NCBI RefSeq assembly: GCF_042652345.1
Contig: NZ_JBHSJJ010000009.1
Location: 1 to 64,000 of the forward strand
Direction of reading: 5' to 3'
Source of the DNA: Negadavirga shengliensis
GTDB lineage: Bacteria > Bacteroidota > Bacteroidia > Cytophagales > Cyclobacteriaceae
DNA length: 64,000 bases
Shown here: piece after piece, positions 1-8,720 of the stretch
Layout of the letters: each line of letters opens with the position of its first letter
How positions within the stretch are numbered: position 1 is the stretch's first letter
Notes under the pieces: generated by a model
Seen by the model: the letters and a program-made list of their open reading frames with translations, nothing else
Told to the model about the DNA's origin: nothing
Databases searched by the model: none
Program-made: the position numbers and the translations under genes

Positions 1-129
1 TTGCCAATTGGTTCATCACCAGTCTGGTCCCCATAATCCCCAAATTGACTGTAGAGAAAAGACTCAAACAAAAGCCCCATCATCAAATACTTTACGACCT
101 GTTCTATGCTTAAGTTAACGGATATGGAT

Positions 130-470
130 ATTCTATCGGGGCTATCGGGGCATCCCAGTTTGTGACGATTCCGTCATGCTTGGTTTCTGTACAGAATAAT
201 AGTGGATTAGGGTAATTCCGGGGGAGAATCCGGTTTTTCCCTCACCCCCGGCCCCTCTCCCAAACCGGAGAGGAGTGACAATATGGGAACGCTCGGTTTC
301 ACCTGCTTTATAATCTGTTTTTTATCGGTCATAACCTGTCCTGCATCAGGCCGGCATAGCCTGCCCGCAATTCCCGGGGCTATCGGGACATCCCAGTGTG
401 GGTTCCGCACACTGTCGCCATAGCTTTAGCGTAAGCACCGAGCTGGCAGCTCATGCTCGGTTTCAGCAAT
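130..470 (-). repeat. Dispersed intergenic repeat, minus-strand copies
   Basis: Read on the minus strand, heads of the form GAAACC(A/G)AGCATGA lie at about 465-450 and 189-171. A tail at about 345-291 reads GGACAGGTTATGACCGATAA, then an A-rich stretch and TTATAAA before GTGAAACCGAGC. The same head and tail occur on the plus strand at 23564-23700 and 33085-33262. The phrase GATAGCCCCG and its variants also recur in this block. The spurious open frame at 207-410 is made of this repeat. The family is an observation; its nature is unknown. Confidence 0.6.
254..273. repeat. Small GC-rich hairpin in the repeat block
   Basis: CCTCTCC at 254-260 and GGAGAGG at 267-273 are perfect 7-bp arms around a 6-base loop, inside a C-rich context (CACCCCCGGCCCCTCTCC). 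Similar short palindromes are common in bacterial intergenic repeats. No T-run follows on either strand, so a terminator role is not supported. Confidence 0.5.
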
Positions 471-783
471 GCTTTTCCATTATTTTTTGTTACGCTGGGG
501 ACAACACTGCCTCAAATAAAAATATAATTATTTAGTTATTATTATAATAATCTTAAAACAAACATAAAATAACCAATTTTTTCATTTTTACACACAAAAA
601 AAATTTATTTGTATTTTATCGATTTAATGTTTTAAAAAAAAAAATAATTATATTGCATGAACCGAAACATAACCCAACGAACCAACTATAACTATGTATA
701 AATACGACCTGCCCTTTAAACATGCGGATAGAACGGCCCTCTTCTATCTTAAAACCAGGCCTCCTGTTTAGATTCAGTTTCAC

Positions 784-803
784 TTACATATATATATATG
801 TAA
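784..803. promoter_or_regulatory. Perfect 20-bp AT palindrome
   Basis: The sequence TTACATATATATATATGTAA is its own reverse complement over 20 bases. It lies 310 bp upstream of the sigma-54 response regulator start and is followed directly by ACTTTGT. It could be a binding site for a dimeric regulator or simply an alternating AT cruciform. The palindrome is observed; any function is inference. Confidence 0.4.
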
Positions 804-1113
804 ACTTTGTACTTGCTCTCTGTTTCAGATCCTTATAGAGGAGGGGATCATCAATCTGGTTTAGAAGGAATGCTTTTCCCTTATTTATAGATGCATGCCT
901 ATTGCCGTAAATAATGAAATCGGCCATGAATCTTAGGGATAAAAATGCTCCTAAAATTATTTATAAAATATTCGGCAATCTACGAACCAAGTTTAGATGG
1001 CATGAAAATGCTCCAGGGCATTCCATTCATAAAAACCAGCTTCGGAGAATGGAATGCAAGACAAGATTTGTTTTGGCTATTCCCTACTGTCATCACAAAT
1101 AACATCTGTCACT

Positions 1114-2529
1114 ATGAAAGAAATATTGATTATTGATAAAGAGAAGTCGAGTGCTTTGGCGTTGGAAAAACTGCTGGTTAACAATCATTATACGGTTACT
1201 ATGACATCCACAGCAAAAGACGCACTCCGCTTGATTGAAAATAAGTTTTTCCACGTTATTCTTTGCGACACCCGGCTAAATGATATACCGGAACACGATC
1301 TACTGGAACAAACACTTCATATAAGACCGGGTTCGGTAGTGATTTTTATTTCCAGGTATGTCAATTTGAGATTGGCAGTTGATCTGGTTAAAAAAGGCGC
1401 TTATCAGTATATGGAAAAACCTCTGAACCCCAATGAACTGCTGGAAGTACTCAGCAAGTCTCTGATGGAAAAGGAGACGAAGCCTTCTGATTCCGCTCCC
1501 CGTCAGAAAAAATCCAACAACCGTTCCTTTCACTCGACCGATTACCTGACCGGAAACAGTGCGGAGGCAAAAAAAATGATGAGCCAGGTTAAAAAAGTCG
1601 GGTCAACTAACTTCACGGTGATTATTCAGGGGGAAACGGGCACGGGAAAAGAATCGCTGGCCAGAATGATCCACGATGAAAGCCCCAGGAGAAACAAGCC
1701 TTTTATGGCCATAGACTGTGGCTGTCTTTCCAAAGATTTGGCAGCGAGTGAACTATTTGGCCATGAAAAAGGAGCTTTTACGGGAGCATTCTCCAACAAA
1801 ACAGGAGTGTTTGAAATGGCGGATGGCGGTACCGTTTTTCTCGATGAAATCGCTAATCTTTCCCTGGAAACACAAATGGCGCTGCTAAGGTCATTGCAGG
1901 AAAAAGTCATACGGAAAATAGGGGGTGTGAAAGAAATTCCTGTGGATGTGAGAATCATCACCGCCACCAACGAAGATTTATTTCTGAAATCAAACAAGGG
2001 CTATTTCCGGGAAGATCTTTATTTCAGGTTAAGCGAATTTATATTACCCGTTCCGCCCCTAAGAGAGCGCAAAGTAGACTTACCGCTCTTCATCAATTTC
2101 TTCCTTGAAAAAACAGCGGAGGAACTGGGGGTGGCTACGCCTACCCTTTCTGAAGAGGTAACCGCATATCTCCGGGATTATCCCTGGCCCGGCAATATCC
2201 GGGAATTAAAGAACGTTATCCGCAGAGCTTGTCTGTTCATTTCGGATGACAACTACATCTATATTAACGGTCTTCCGGAGAATGTCATTAAATACGTGGA
2301 CAATACCTTACAGACAAGGGCTGCTGCAGTGGAAGAACTGCCCGAAGCCCCGGAAGAAGAAGCCCCGGACAATATGGCTCTTAAAACAGCAGCTCTGCAG
2401 GCCGAAACAAAAAAAATAATGGAAGTCCTGCAAGAAGTTCATTTCAATAAGACCAAAGCTGCCCAAAAATTAAAAATCAACAGAAAGACCCTGTACACCA
2501 AATTAAAAATGTTAAACATCCCTTATTAA
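1114..2529 (+). CDS. Sigma-54-dependent response regulator, NtrC family
   Basis: This 471-residue activator has the full three-domain NtrC layout. The receiver domain covers about residues 1-120, with the phospho-acceptor at Asp52 (VILCDTRL) and the conserved Lys in YMEKPL. The AAA+ domain follows, with Walker A GETGTGKE near 173 and an intact GAFTGA loop near 220 that contacts sigma-54. A Fis-type helix-turn-helix lies near 443-466 (NKTKAAQKLKINRKTLYTKL). It should open sigma-54 promoters when phosphorylated. The start at 1114 puts the receiver strand MKEILIID at the N-terminus; an in-frame ATG at 1054 adds 20 residues not typical of the family. The acidic pocket reads D-K-E instead of the usual D-D/E, so phosphorylation may be altered. 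No partner kinase gene is adjacent. A terminator follows. Confidence 0.93.
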   Translation: MKEILIIDKEKSSALALEKLLVNNHYTVTMTSTAKDALRLIENKFFHVILCDTRLNDIPEHDLLEQTLHIRPGSVVIFISRYVNLRLAVDLVKKGAYQYMEKPLNPNELLEVLSKSLMEKETKPSDSAPRQKKSNNRSFHSTDYLTGNSAEAKKMMSQVKKVGSTNFTVIIQGETGTGKESLARMIHDESPRRNKPFMAIDCGCLSKDLAASELFGHEKGAFTGAFSNKTGVFEMADGGTVFLDEIANLSLETQMALLRSLQEKVIRKIGGVKEIPVDVRIITATNEDLFLKSNKGYFREDLYFRLSEFILPVPPLRERKVDLPLFINFFLEKTAEELGVATPTLSEEVTAYLRDYPWPGNIRELKNVIRRACLFISDDNYIYINGLPENVIKYVDNTLQTRAAAVEELPEAPEEEAPDNMALKTAALQAETKKIMEVLQEVHFNKTKAAQKLKINRKTLYTKLKMLNIPY

Positions 2530-2546
2530 TCTCCCATATAGAAAAT

Positions 2547-2573
2547 CGCCGGATCATCCTGGCGGTTTTTTTT
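2547..2573 (+). terminator. Rho-independent terminator after the response regulator
   Basis: CGCC at 2547-2550 pairs with GGCG at 2561-2564, with further pairing inside (GGA with TCC), followed by eight T residues at 2566-2573. It begins 17 bases after the response regulator stop codon. Confidence 0.8.
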
Positions 2574-2969
2574 ACCTCAATGTTCTAAAACCAAATTTAT
2601 CAGCAGCTGCCCGCCTTTTTAGGTTCCTTGGGGTAGGTTTTTTATAAAAGGGTTTGGCAACCCGTCCCTATTTATAACTTGTAACCTGAGTTTCTCATAA
2701 TCAGCGAAGATTTTAAACACGGATAGAATTATTTTTATCCCATACATCATTTTCGATACCCACCCCCTCCCAACCCTCCGTGTCCTCTGTGGTGTTATTT
2801 GTAACCACAGAGGAATGGAGGGCACGGAGGAGGCGCGAAGTTTTTCCGGATCTTCCGGGAGTTTTTGCGATATGGTTTCCATTTTTATTCCGCCAATCAC
2901 GCTCGACACCAAGCCCTTCCATTCCTCTGTATCCTCTGTGGTATACCCAAGGATGAAAATCCCCGGACC
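2574..2969. other. Gene-free convergent region with CCTCTGTGG repeats
   Basis: Between the response regulator and the stop of the minus-strand amidohydrolase there is no convincing gene. Overlapping open frames on both strands arise from the inverted CCTCTGTGG element listed separately. Their translations are low-complexity and do not look like proteins. Confidence 0.6.
2774..2944. repeat. CCTCTGTGGT inverted/dispersed repeat element
   Basis: CCTCTGTGGT at 2784-2793 and ACCACAGAGG at 2804-2813 are perfect 10-bp inverted arms. Outside them, CCTCCGTG at 2775-2782 is mirrored by CACGGAGG at 2823-2830, with an asymmetric insertion. A third copy of the theme (CCTCTGTATCCTCTGTGGT) ends near 2942. 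The structure suggests a short palindromic intergenic repeat with a strong stem. No coding potential is evident. Confidence 0.6.
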
Positions 2970-4190
2970 CTACGGAACAGATTTTACTGGATTTTGAGCA
3001 AGCTCAGATGAGGTCAAAGCTTTGATTTCCAACGCTGGATGTGAGGCAAACATGGTATCCGGAAATCTATAGGAATTCATCTTAGGATCACGCAACCGCC
3101 TGTACAACACAAAAGAGAACAAAAGCGGGTTTTTCCGGTATATTTCCCTTAAAGGCTTCACTTCCCCCCTATCCAGGTACTTTAATTTTTGAAGCAGATT
3201 CAAAGAGATAAGAGAGTTGATGGCCGGAAGAGGATAATCACTTCCGTATAAAAGCCGGTGATGGTGCTCTTTTTTATCAAATGTGGTTTGAAGAGGCTCC
3301 CCGCAACGGTTCACCTGGACCATGGCGGATACATCCCCGTACAAATGATGCTCATACCGGGGTTCATCCATCAACCTGTAAAAAAGTTTATAATTATCCA
3401 CCGGTTTACCTTTGTCATCCAGATCCTTCCCTTTCCCTTTCCCGGCGCAATGCGCCAAAACAAGTTTGACACCGATCTCCAAGGGCAAGCGGAAAAGTAG
3501 CGGATTATTGAGTTCCTGAAATCGCCGGACCGGAATATTTTCCTCTTTCCCGGCATGTGAAAGTAAAACCATGTCCAGTTCCCTGATTCTTTGGTAAAAA
3601 GGTGCGCAACGGGGATGGGACGGATCCATGCCCATAGTGGCAGGTATCCATTTGATCATCTTCACACCCAGTTTGGCCCATTTATCCAGCTCTTGCAGGG
3701 CATCAGCCCTGTAGGGGTGAATGGAAACCACCGGAATCAGCTTGCCTGGCATCTGCATACAAACCCGGTAGACATATTCATTGGAAATATAAACTTTTGT
3801 GTCGGGATAGCTTACCTCGCCGTCGAGGTCATAACACTTATCCCAGGCAAACAAACAGTATTTGCCGGGGAAGGGGATGTCTTGGATAAATTTGATCAGT
3901 TGATCCAGGTATTGTTCATCCGCATTTTTTTTGGTTCTCACTCCTGAAGCGTTCAGAAAAATCTTTGCTTTGATCCAGTCCATCGGATGGGTCAGTGAAA
4001 ATACAGAAGGGTTTACCCAGGTTTCAGGCCGGTTTTTTCCCAGCCCCAGTAAATGCATATGGTAATCATAGAACCCGTCCAAACCCCTGAACGCTTCGGT
4101 TACCAACGCTTCTGCCGCAGTTCCCAGGATGACTTTTGATGGATTCCTTTCATATTTTCCACCTATTTGTGTTAAAATTGGGTTTCTCAT
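2970..4190 (-). CDS. Amidohydrolase-family metal-dependent hydrolase
   Basis: This 406-residue protein has the TIM-barrel amidohydrolase (amidohydrolase_2-like) motif order: an HxH metal motif in YDYHMHLLG near residue 45, a strand with SIHPYRADA, LLSHAGKEE, LAHCAGKG, and a late GSDYP carrying the catalytic Asp. No signal peptide is seen, so it is probably cytoplasmic. The substrate cannot be read from the sequence; relatives act on carboxylated rings and other small molecules. The start is an ATG at 4190. The DUF892 gene lies 115 bp upstream on the same strand, so co-transcription is possible but not shown. Confidence 0.85.
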   Translation of the reverse strand: MRNPILTQIGGKYERNPSKVILGTAAEALVTEAFRGLDGFYDYHMHLLGLGKNRPETWVNPSVFSLTHPMDWIKAKIFLNASGVRTKKNADEQYLDQLIKFIQDIPFPGKYCLFAWDKCYDLDGEVSYPDTKVYISNEYVYRVCMQMPGKLIPVVSIHPYRADALQELDKWAKLGVKMIKWIPATMGMDPSHPRCAPFYQRIRELDMVLLSHAGKEENIPVRRFQELNNPLLFRLPLEIGVKLVLAHCAGKGKGKDLDDKGKPVDNYKLFYRLMDEPRYEHHLYGDVSAMVQVNRCGEPLQTTFDKKEHHHRLLYGSDYPLPAINSLISLNLLQKLKYLDRGEVKPLREIYRKNPLLFSFVLYRRLRDPKMNSYRFPDTMFASHPALEIKALTSSELAQNPVKSVP

Positions 4191-4305
4191 TGGAGTGAAT
4201 TTTGTTTACAATGCCCTACCGAAGAAAGCCATCATAATCCAAGAAACAGTTCCCCGGAAGCACGAAGGCTCCAGGGGAACATATTCAAATAAACAATATA
4301 GGCTA

Positions 4306-4833
4306 TTACTCTTTCAGTGCTTCTTCATTGATTTCGCTTTCGGCCAGTTCCGTCAGCAGCGCATCTGTTTTCTTTTCTTCTTCCAGAATGGAATGAAGCT
4401 GATCTGCGATTTCATCCTGGCCCATTTTTTTTGCCAAAGCCACCAGGCTTCCGTATGAAGCGATCTCATAGTGCTCCACCTTCTGACAGGCGATGATGAT
4501 CCCTGCATCCCGGACCATTGTATCGGCTTTTGTGTCTTCCACCATTTCGGTTCCCTCTTCCAGTAATCCTTCTATTGCCTCACATTTCTTTCCACGTGCG
4601 GCCGTATCAATGGATGAAAACACCTTTTCCAATCTTTCTACATGCCCCTCTGTTTCCTGCAAATGCTTTTCGATAGCCGCTCCCAATTTTTCAGAAGTGG
4701 TGGCCTTTTTCATTTTTTGTAAACCTGACACCAAATGCTTTTCCGCATAATAGATGTCCTTTAATTGGTCTTGAAAGAGTTTGAAGAATTTGGATTTCTT
4801 AAACCCTTGCTGATTACTGCTTTGATTTGCCAT
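4306..4833 (-). CDS. DUF892 (YciE-like) ferritin-like stress protein
   Basis: The 175-residue protein matches the DUF892/YciF-YciE ferritin-like four-helix family. It opens with FKLFQDQLKDIYYAEKHLV and carries repeated helices with Glu/His pairs (HLQETEGHVERLEKVF; KVEHYEIASYGSLVALA) that in this family form a di-metal site. Relatives are induced by osmotic or stationary-phase stress in enterobacteria; the biochemical role is unresolved. ATG at 4833 was chosen over an upstream TTG at 4890, because the family signature begins soon after it and the TTG extension is poorly protein-like. Its neighbours, a catalase and trehalose genes, fit a stress role. Confidence 0.9.
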   Translation of the reverse strand: MANQSSNQQGFKKSKFFKLFQDQLKDIYYAEKHLVSGLQKMKKATTSEKLGAAIEKHLQETEGHVERLEKVFSSIDTAARGKKCEAIEGLLEEGTEMVEDTKADTMVRDAGIIIACQKVEHYEIASYGSLVALAKKMGQDEIADQLHSILEEEKKTDALLTELAESEINEEALKE

Positions 4834-4942
4834 GATAGTTGACTTTTTAGTGGTTGTAATTTGTTGAAATAAAAAACCTCTCTTATCCAAAAAGGATTAC
4901 ATCGTTGAGGATCAAATAATATTTAATCAATAATTATTCCTA

Positions 4943-4960
4943 AAATAGGTCTGGCACCTA
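4943..4960. repeat. Direct repeat copy 1 (AAATAGGTCTGGCACCTA)
   Basis: This 18-base sequence recurs at 5278-5295 with a single mismatch (G to A at the ninth base), 335 bp away in the same orientation. The core TCTGGCACCTA is identical. It may mark the ends of a small non-coding insertion or be a dispersed intergenic motif. Confidence 0.6.
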
Positions 4961-5277
4961 TCAATCGGCATCTTTAAAAAAAAGTTTAATAAAGCGCGCG
5001 GGTTTTTCCGCTTTGGGACTTTTAATATACAGTTTGTTACGTTCTTGCCAAGAATTGAGGGGATTCCTTTTGAAATCCTTTTTCTGCCGTGTTTCCGGCC
5101 GACAACCTCGACCACAGCCTGAGGTAAATGGGCAACACAATGTATACCGGCGGTTTATACCTGTAATTTTCCGCTGATCTCCGGAAAGCCCTCCCTCATA
5201 TCAGAATAGCGGAAGCAGACCATGTTGCGTAAATGGTCTCCTTTTTCCCGGTGGAATAAAATTTGAGACATCTTGAT

Positions 5278-5295
5278 AAATAGATCTGGCACCTA
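5278..5295. repeat. Direct repeat copy 2 (AAATAGATCTGGCACCTA)
   Basis: This is the second copy of the 18-base repeat, 31 bp before the catalase start. Whatever its origin, it lies where the catalase leader would be transcribed. Confidence 0.6.
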
Positions 5296-5325
5296 GATTC
5301 TCTATGCATTACTATAAACCAACTT

Positions 5326-7449
5326 ATGATGAAAGACAAAAAACTCGATGGTGATTTTCTCACTACCAACCACGGTCAAAAGGTCAACCATACCGATGAC
5401 AGTTTAAAAGCCGGTCCCAGAGGTCCCATCATTATGGACGACCACCACTTCAGGGAAAAAATGATGCATTTTGATCATGAAAGAATACCCGAAAGAGTGG
5501 TTCATGCCAGGGGGGCTGGAGCTTATGGTTATTTTCAGGTATATGAAAGCCTGCATGATTACACCAGTGCGACTTTTCTACAGGATCCTTCAAAAGTCAC
5601 CAAAGTATTTGTCAGGTTTTCCACTGTGGTAGGATCCAGGGGATCTGCGGATACGGTCAGGGATGTGAGGGGGTTTGCAACCAAATTTTACACAGATGAG
5701 GGAAATTTTGACCTGGTGGGCAATAATATGCCGGTATTCTTTATTCAGGACGCGATAAAATTTCCCGATCTTGTCCATGCCATTAAACCCGAACCGGACA
5801 GGGAAATACCCCAGGCCTCCGCTGCTCATGATGCTTTTTGGGATTTTGTATCTTTGATGCCCGAATCCATGCATATGATCATGTGGGTGCTTTCCGACAG
5901 GGCCCTTCCACGCAGTTATTCCATGATGGAAGGCTTTGGTGTACACACCTTCCGTTTCGTAAACAGCAACGGAAAGAGTCATTTTGTCAAGTTTCATTGG
6001 AAACCTATAGCCGGAATAAGTTCCCTGGTATGGGATGAGTGTCAAAAAATTGCAGGAAAGGAGCCCGATTTCAACAGGAAAGATTTGTGGGAAGCCATTG
6101 AAATGGGAAGCTATCCGGAATTTGAATTAGGCGTTCAAATCTTACCGGAAGAAGACGAATTCAAATACGGGTTTGACATCCTGGACGCCACTAAGATTTG
6201 GCCGGAAGAACTTATTCCGGTCAGATTGATCGGCAAGATGACCCTGAACGAAAATCCCACTGATTTTTTTGCAGAAACCGAGCAGATTGCTTTCCATCCC
6301 GGCCACTTGGTCACTGGAATCGATTTCAGTAATGACCCGCTTTTGCAGGGAAGGCTTTTTTCATACTTGGATACGCAACTTACCAGATTGGGCGGGCCTA
6401 ATTTTCAGGAAATCCCCATCAACAAGCCCATCGTAGAAGTCAATAATAATCAGAGAGATGGTTTTATGAGACAAAAGGTCGCTAAAAGACCTGTAAATTA
6501 TTTTCCCAATTCCCGCGGAAACGGCTGTCCGATGATGGCGGGAAGGGAGGATATGGGATATATCCATTATCCCCAGGAGATTTCGGGAAATAAAGTAAGG
6601 GAGCGGGCAGAGGGATTTAAGGACCATTATTCCCAAGCCACCTTGTTTTGGAACAGCATGTCCGATATAGAAAAACAACATATCATAGAGGCGGCGTGGT
6701 TTGAATGGGGAAAAGTTGAGGATACCGGCATTAAGGAAAGATTGGTTTACCATTTTGCCCATATCAATGACTCCCTGGCCACAAAAGTCGCTGAGGGCAT
6801 AGGGGTAAGGGTTCCGAATGATGGGGAAATGGAGGAGATCCGTACAAACCTGGACCGTATTGACAAAATATGGAAAGACAAAAGAAGGGTTGGGGAATCC
6901 CCCGCCCTAAGTATTGAAAACAATAAAAAAACGGATTCGATCAAGGGAAGGAAAATCGCCATCCTGGCAGAAGACGGCGCAGATATACAAACGGTCATCA
7001 AGATAAAAGATTGGTCGAAAAAACAGGCAGCAAAGGGAGAAGTATTGTCTTCCAAAGGAGGAAAACTCTCGGACAAATCGGAAGCTGTCAAAATCGACAA
7101 GACCTATCTGACGACGGCTTCCGTCGTTTATGACAGCATCATCGTGGTAAACGGCAAAGACAGCGTGGATAAGCAGCTGGAAAATGGAGACAGTCTGCAC
7201 TTTCTAAATGAAGCCTACAAACACTGCAAGCCAATCGCACTGATTGGGGATGCTTTGGAACTTTTGGGTAAAACGCCTATGAGCGAATTGCCCTTTAAAA
7301 GGACCAACGGAGACCATCCGAGAATCCAGGAAATCAATGGGGTTGTGTTTTCCGAAGAGTCGGATCAGGATTTCTGGAATATCTATTTCGACGTTGTAGC
7401 CCAACACCGACATTGGACCAGGCAATTAAAAGAAAGAGTACCTGCTTAA
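5326..7449 (+). CDS. katE: Large-subunit monofunctional catalase (HPII/KatE type)
   Basis: At 707 residues this is a clade-2, large-subunit haem catalase that converts hydrogen peroxide to water and oxygen. The catalytic His60 lies in RVVHARGAGAYG, the distal Asn in VGNNMPVFFIQDA near residue 133, and the haem-ligand Tyr347 in RLFSYLDTQL. After about residue 540 comes the C-terminal flavodoxin/DJ-1-like domain (GRKIAILAEDGADI onward) that distinguishes this clade from small catalases. No signal peptide is seen, so it should be cytoplasmic. Two ATGs open the frame (5326 and 5329) and either could be used. It is transcribed alone and ends at a strong terminator. Large catalases are often stationary-phase or stress induced. 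Confidence 0.97.
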   Translation: MMKDKKLDGDFLTTNHGQKVNHTDDSLKAGPRGPIIMDDHHFREKMMHFDHERIPERVVHARGAGAYGYFQVYESLHDYTSATFLQDPSKVTKVFVRFSTVVGSRGSADTVRDVRGFATKFYTDEGNFDLVGNNMPVFFIQDAIKFPDLVHAIKPEPDREIPQASAAHDAFWDFVSLMPESMHMIMWVLSDRALPRSYSMMEGFGVHTFRFVNSNGKSHFVKFHWKPIAGISSLVWDECQKIAGKEPDFNRKDLWEAIEMGSYPEFELGVQILPEEDEFKYGFDILDATKIWPEELIPVRLIGKMTLNENPTDFFAETEQIAFHPGHLVTGIDFSNDPLLQGRLFSYLDTQLTRLGGPNFQEIPINKPIVEVNNNQRDGFMRQKVAKRPVNYFPNSRGNGCPMMAGREDMGYIHYPQEISGNKVRERAEGFKDHYSQATLFWNSMSDIEKQHIIEAAWFEWGKVEDTGIKERLVYHFAHINDSLATKVAEGIGVRVPNDGEMEEIRTNLDRIDKIWKDKRRVGESPALSIENNKKTDSIKGRKIAILAEDGADIQTVIKIKDWSKKQAAKGEVLSSKGGKLSDKSEAVKIDKTYLTTASVVYDSIIVVNGKDSVDKQLENGDSLHFLNEAYKHCKPIALIGDALELLGKTPMSELPFKRTNGDHPRIQEINGVVFSEESDQDFWNIYFDVVAQHRHWTRQLKERVPA

Positions 7450-7481
7450 GTGAAGCATTTTCGTGCCGAATTTTTTAGTAT

Positions 7482-7516
7482 AAGGGGGATAATGAGGGCA
7501 AGTCGTCCCCCTTTTT
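7482..7516 (+). terminator. Terminator after the catalase gene
   Basis: AAGGGGGA at 7482-7489 pairs perfectly with TCCCCCTT at 7506-7513, ending in a five-T run at 7512-7516. It starts 33 bases after the catalase stop codon. Confidence 0.85.
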
Positions 7517-7520
7517 CTTT

Positions 7521-7757
7521 GATTTTAAGTTGTTGAAAGTGTTTTTCAAAAAAATCAACCCCAATAAAAAATGGCAGACCTGGATGTCCACAAGCTTGCC
7601 ACAATTTTTTTAAAAACAAAGTCATGCTTCGATAGTGGGAGATTAATTTATTTTGTACACCGGATGCTCTCTCTTTGGCAAACGCCGGATAATCAACCCC
7701 TTTTTCATTCAAAAGCCGGATTTCATCCCCAGCTAAATCGCAGGTAAGGTGAAGGCA
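7521..7757. other. Short gene-free stretch after the catalase
   Basis: The only open frame is an 88-codon minus-strand one (7446-7712). It runs back through the catalase terminator to the catalase stop codon and has no recognisable motif. I treat the stretch as non-coding or as decayed sequence. Confidence 0.4.
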
Positions 7758-8159
7758 TCAATTTTTTTCATGAACCATATCCTCATCCAGCTTTCTTACT
7801 TCTCTGCGGATATCCGGATCAATTTCATCCATTCCCTCCTCTTCCTCTATTTCCCGCAGGTCTTCATCATATTCGATTTCTTCTTCATCCGGAAAATCCG
7901 TCGGCTCCTCCTCGGGAGGCCCTATTTCAGGATCGTCTTCAAGAGGAGGGTTCTGTAAGGTGGGATAATACCTTCCGGTCTGGAAACTGTAGAGGTGGAT
8001 GATCTCATCGTCTACTTCATCATATTCATGCGTCGGGATTTGTTTGAGCAACAAATAACACCTTCCCAAATGGTCATACGCGAGACGTTTTATGGTCTCA
8101 TCCTTCCCTTCGGAAACAGGCATGCCATGGGAATTATTAGGATAATTGAACAGTATCAT
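7758..8159 (-). CDS. Hypothetical protein with acidic C-terminal half
   Basis: I do not recognise this 133-residue protein. The first half looks folded and mixed in composition (for example LAYDHLGRCYLLLKQIPTHEYDEV). The second half, from about residue 70, is dominated by Glu and Asp (EDDPEIGPPEEEPTDFPDEE, then further acidic runs). No signal peptide or membrane segment is present, so it is probably cytoplasmic. The regular composition and the ATG start support a real gene. It sits alone on the minus strand between the catalase and a small lipoprotein. Very acidic tails can bind metals, basic proteins or water, but no function is proposed. Confidence 0.6.
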   Translation of the reverse strand: MILFNYPNNSHGMPVSEGKDETIKRLAYDHLGRCYLLLKQIPTHEYDEVDDEIIHLYSFQTGRYYPTLQNPPLEDDPEIGPPEEEPTDFPDEEEIEYDEDLREIEEEEGMDEIDPDIRREVRKLDEDMVHEKN

Positions 8160-8720
8160 GATTTTAAGTTTTGGGTGTGGTAAATTTTCTAAAGGTTAGT
8201 ATTTTCCTGTAATTGATTTTTTTTTCGAGCATCCTTTAAACCTATCTAAAATATATGTCAATATATCGTTTGACGGTTAAGCTACGCGGTATATGGTTTT
8301 TGAAATTGAGATTCCCATAGCAATGAGACAATACAGCTGTTTTATTATTGACTGTTGCGTAATGGGATTATCATATAATAGGTATAAAAACCAGTCCAAT
8401 TGGTCAAGACATCTTCACCAAAGACACCGTTTCCCCCAAAACCATCCGGTTATTTCCGGATTTAGGATTAAACATCGCTTGCGGAAGCAACAAATCGTGC
8501 CTGCAACCAAGAACAGCTAACGTAATTGAATGGGAAATAATGGTTTTACGGAAAAAACAACCCCAGCCACACGCCGGTACATTTACCACACTGTATCTTG
8601 AAAGCCCCACAATGTCTCCTCTTTTATACATTAAACAAAGATGACAAAGAAGAAGGCCTCTTCTTCCAGCCAAAAGTCTACTGGCGCATATTTTGGACAA
8701 GGAATTAAAAAGAGAATTCT
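8160..8720. other. Gene-free region before the small lipoprotein
   Basis: Nothing can be called with confidence. A plus-strand frame is open from 8363 to a TGA at 8642-8644 (93 codons) but has no early start codon and no recognised family. It could be a decayed gene fragment or chance. ATCCGG and CCGGAT form a small inverted repeat near 8445-8462. Confidence 0.4.

Larger units (their letters stand above)
1..1113. other. Gene-free repeat-rich leader region
   Basis: No convincing gene lies here. The left third holds minus-strand copies of the dispersed repeat described at 130-470 and a small hairpin at 254-273. About 510-670 is extremely AT-rich, with runs of A and T. A perfect 20-bp palindrome lies at 784-803. 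Short open frames over 900-1113 overlap the start of the response regulator and have no protein-like character. On the minus strand, 1-110 stays open off the left edge and could be the start of a gene outside the window, but too little is visible to call it. Confidence 0.6.
4834..5325. other. Gene-free divergent region upstream of DUF892 and catalase
   Basis: The region separates the minus-strand DUF892 gene from the plus-strand catalase and must hold promoters for both. No exact TAnnTTTG box was found; AAAATTTG near 5260 is only a near match. An 18-bp direct repeat frames the middle (listed separately). A 62-codon minus-strand open frame at 4927-5115 includes one copy of that repeat and is not credible as a gene. 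Confidence 0.5.

Noticed and set aside
207..410. 67-codon minus-strand open frame
   Set aside because: Its sequence is the dispersed intergenic repeat; the translation has no family resemblance and the same DNA recurs elsewhere without a frame of this length.
984..1020. Possible sigma-54 promoter (TGGCATGAAAATGC)
   Set aside because: The GG to GC spacing is one base too short for a -24/-12 element, and the -12 TTGC is not intact.
7446..7712. 88-codon minus-strand open frame after the catalase
   Set aside because: It runs through the catalase terminator to the catalase stop codon and has no recognised motif; it may be a chance frame or decayed gene.
8404..8700. 98-codon minus-strand open frame
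   Set aside because: Irregular composition (many Cys and Arg), no family resemblance, and a different strand and frame from the other weak open frame in the same gap.
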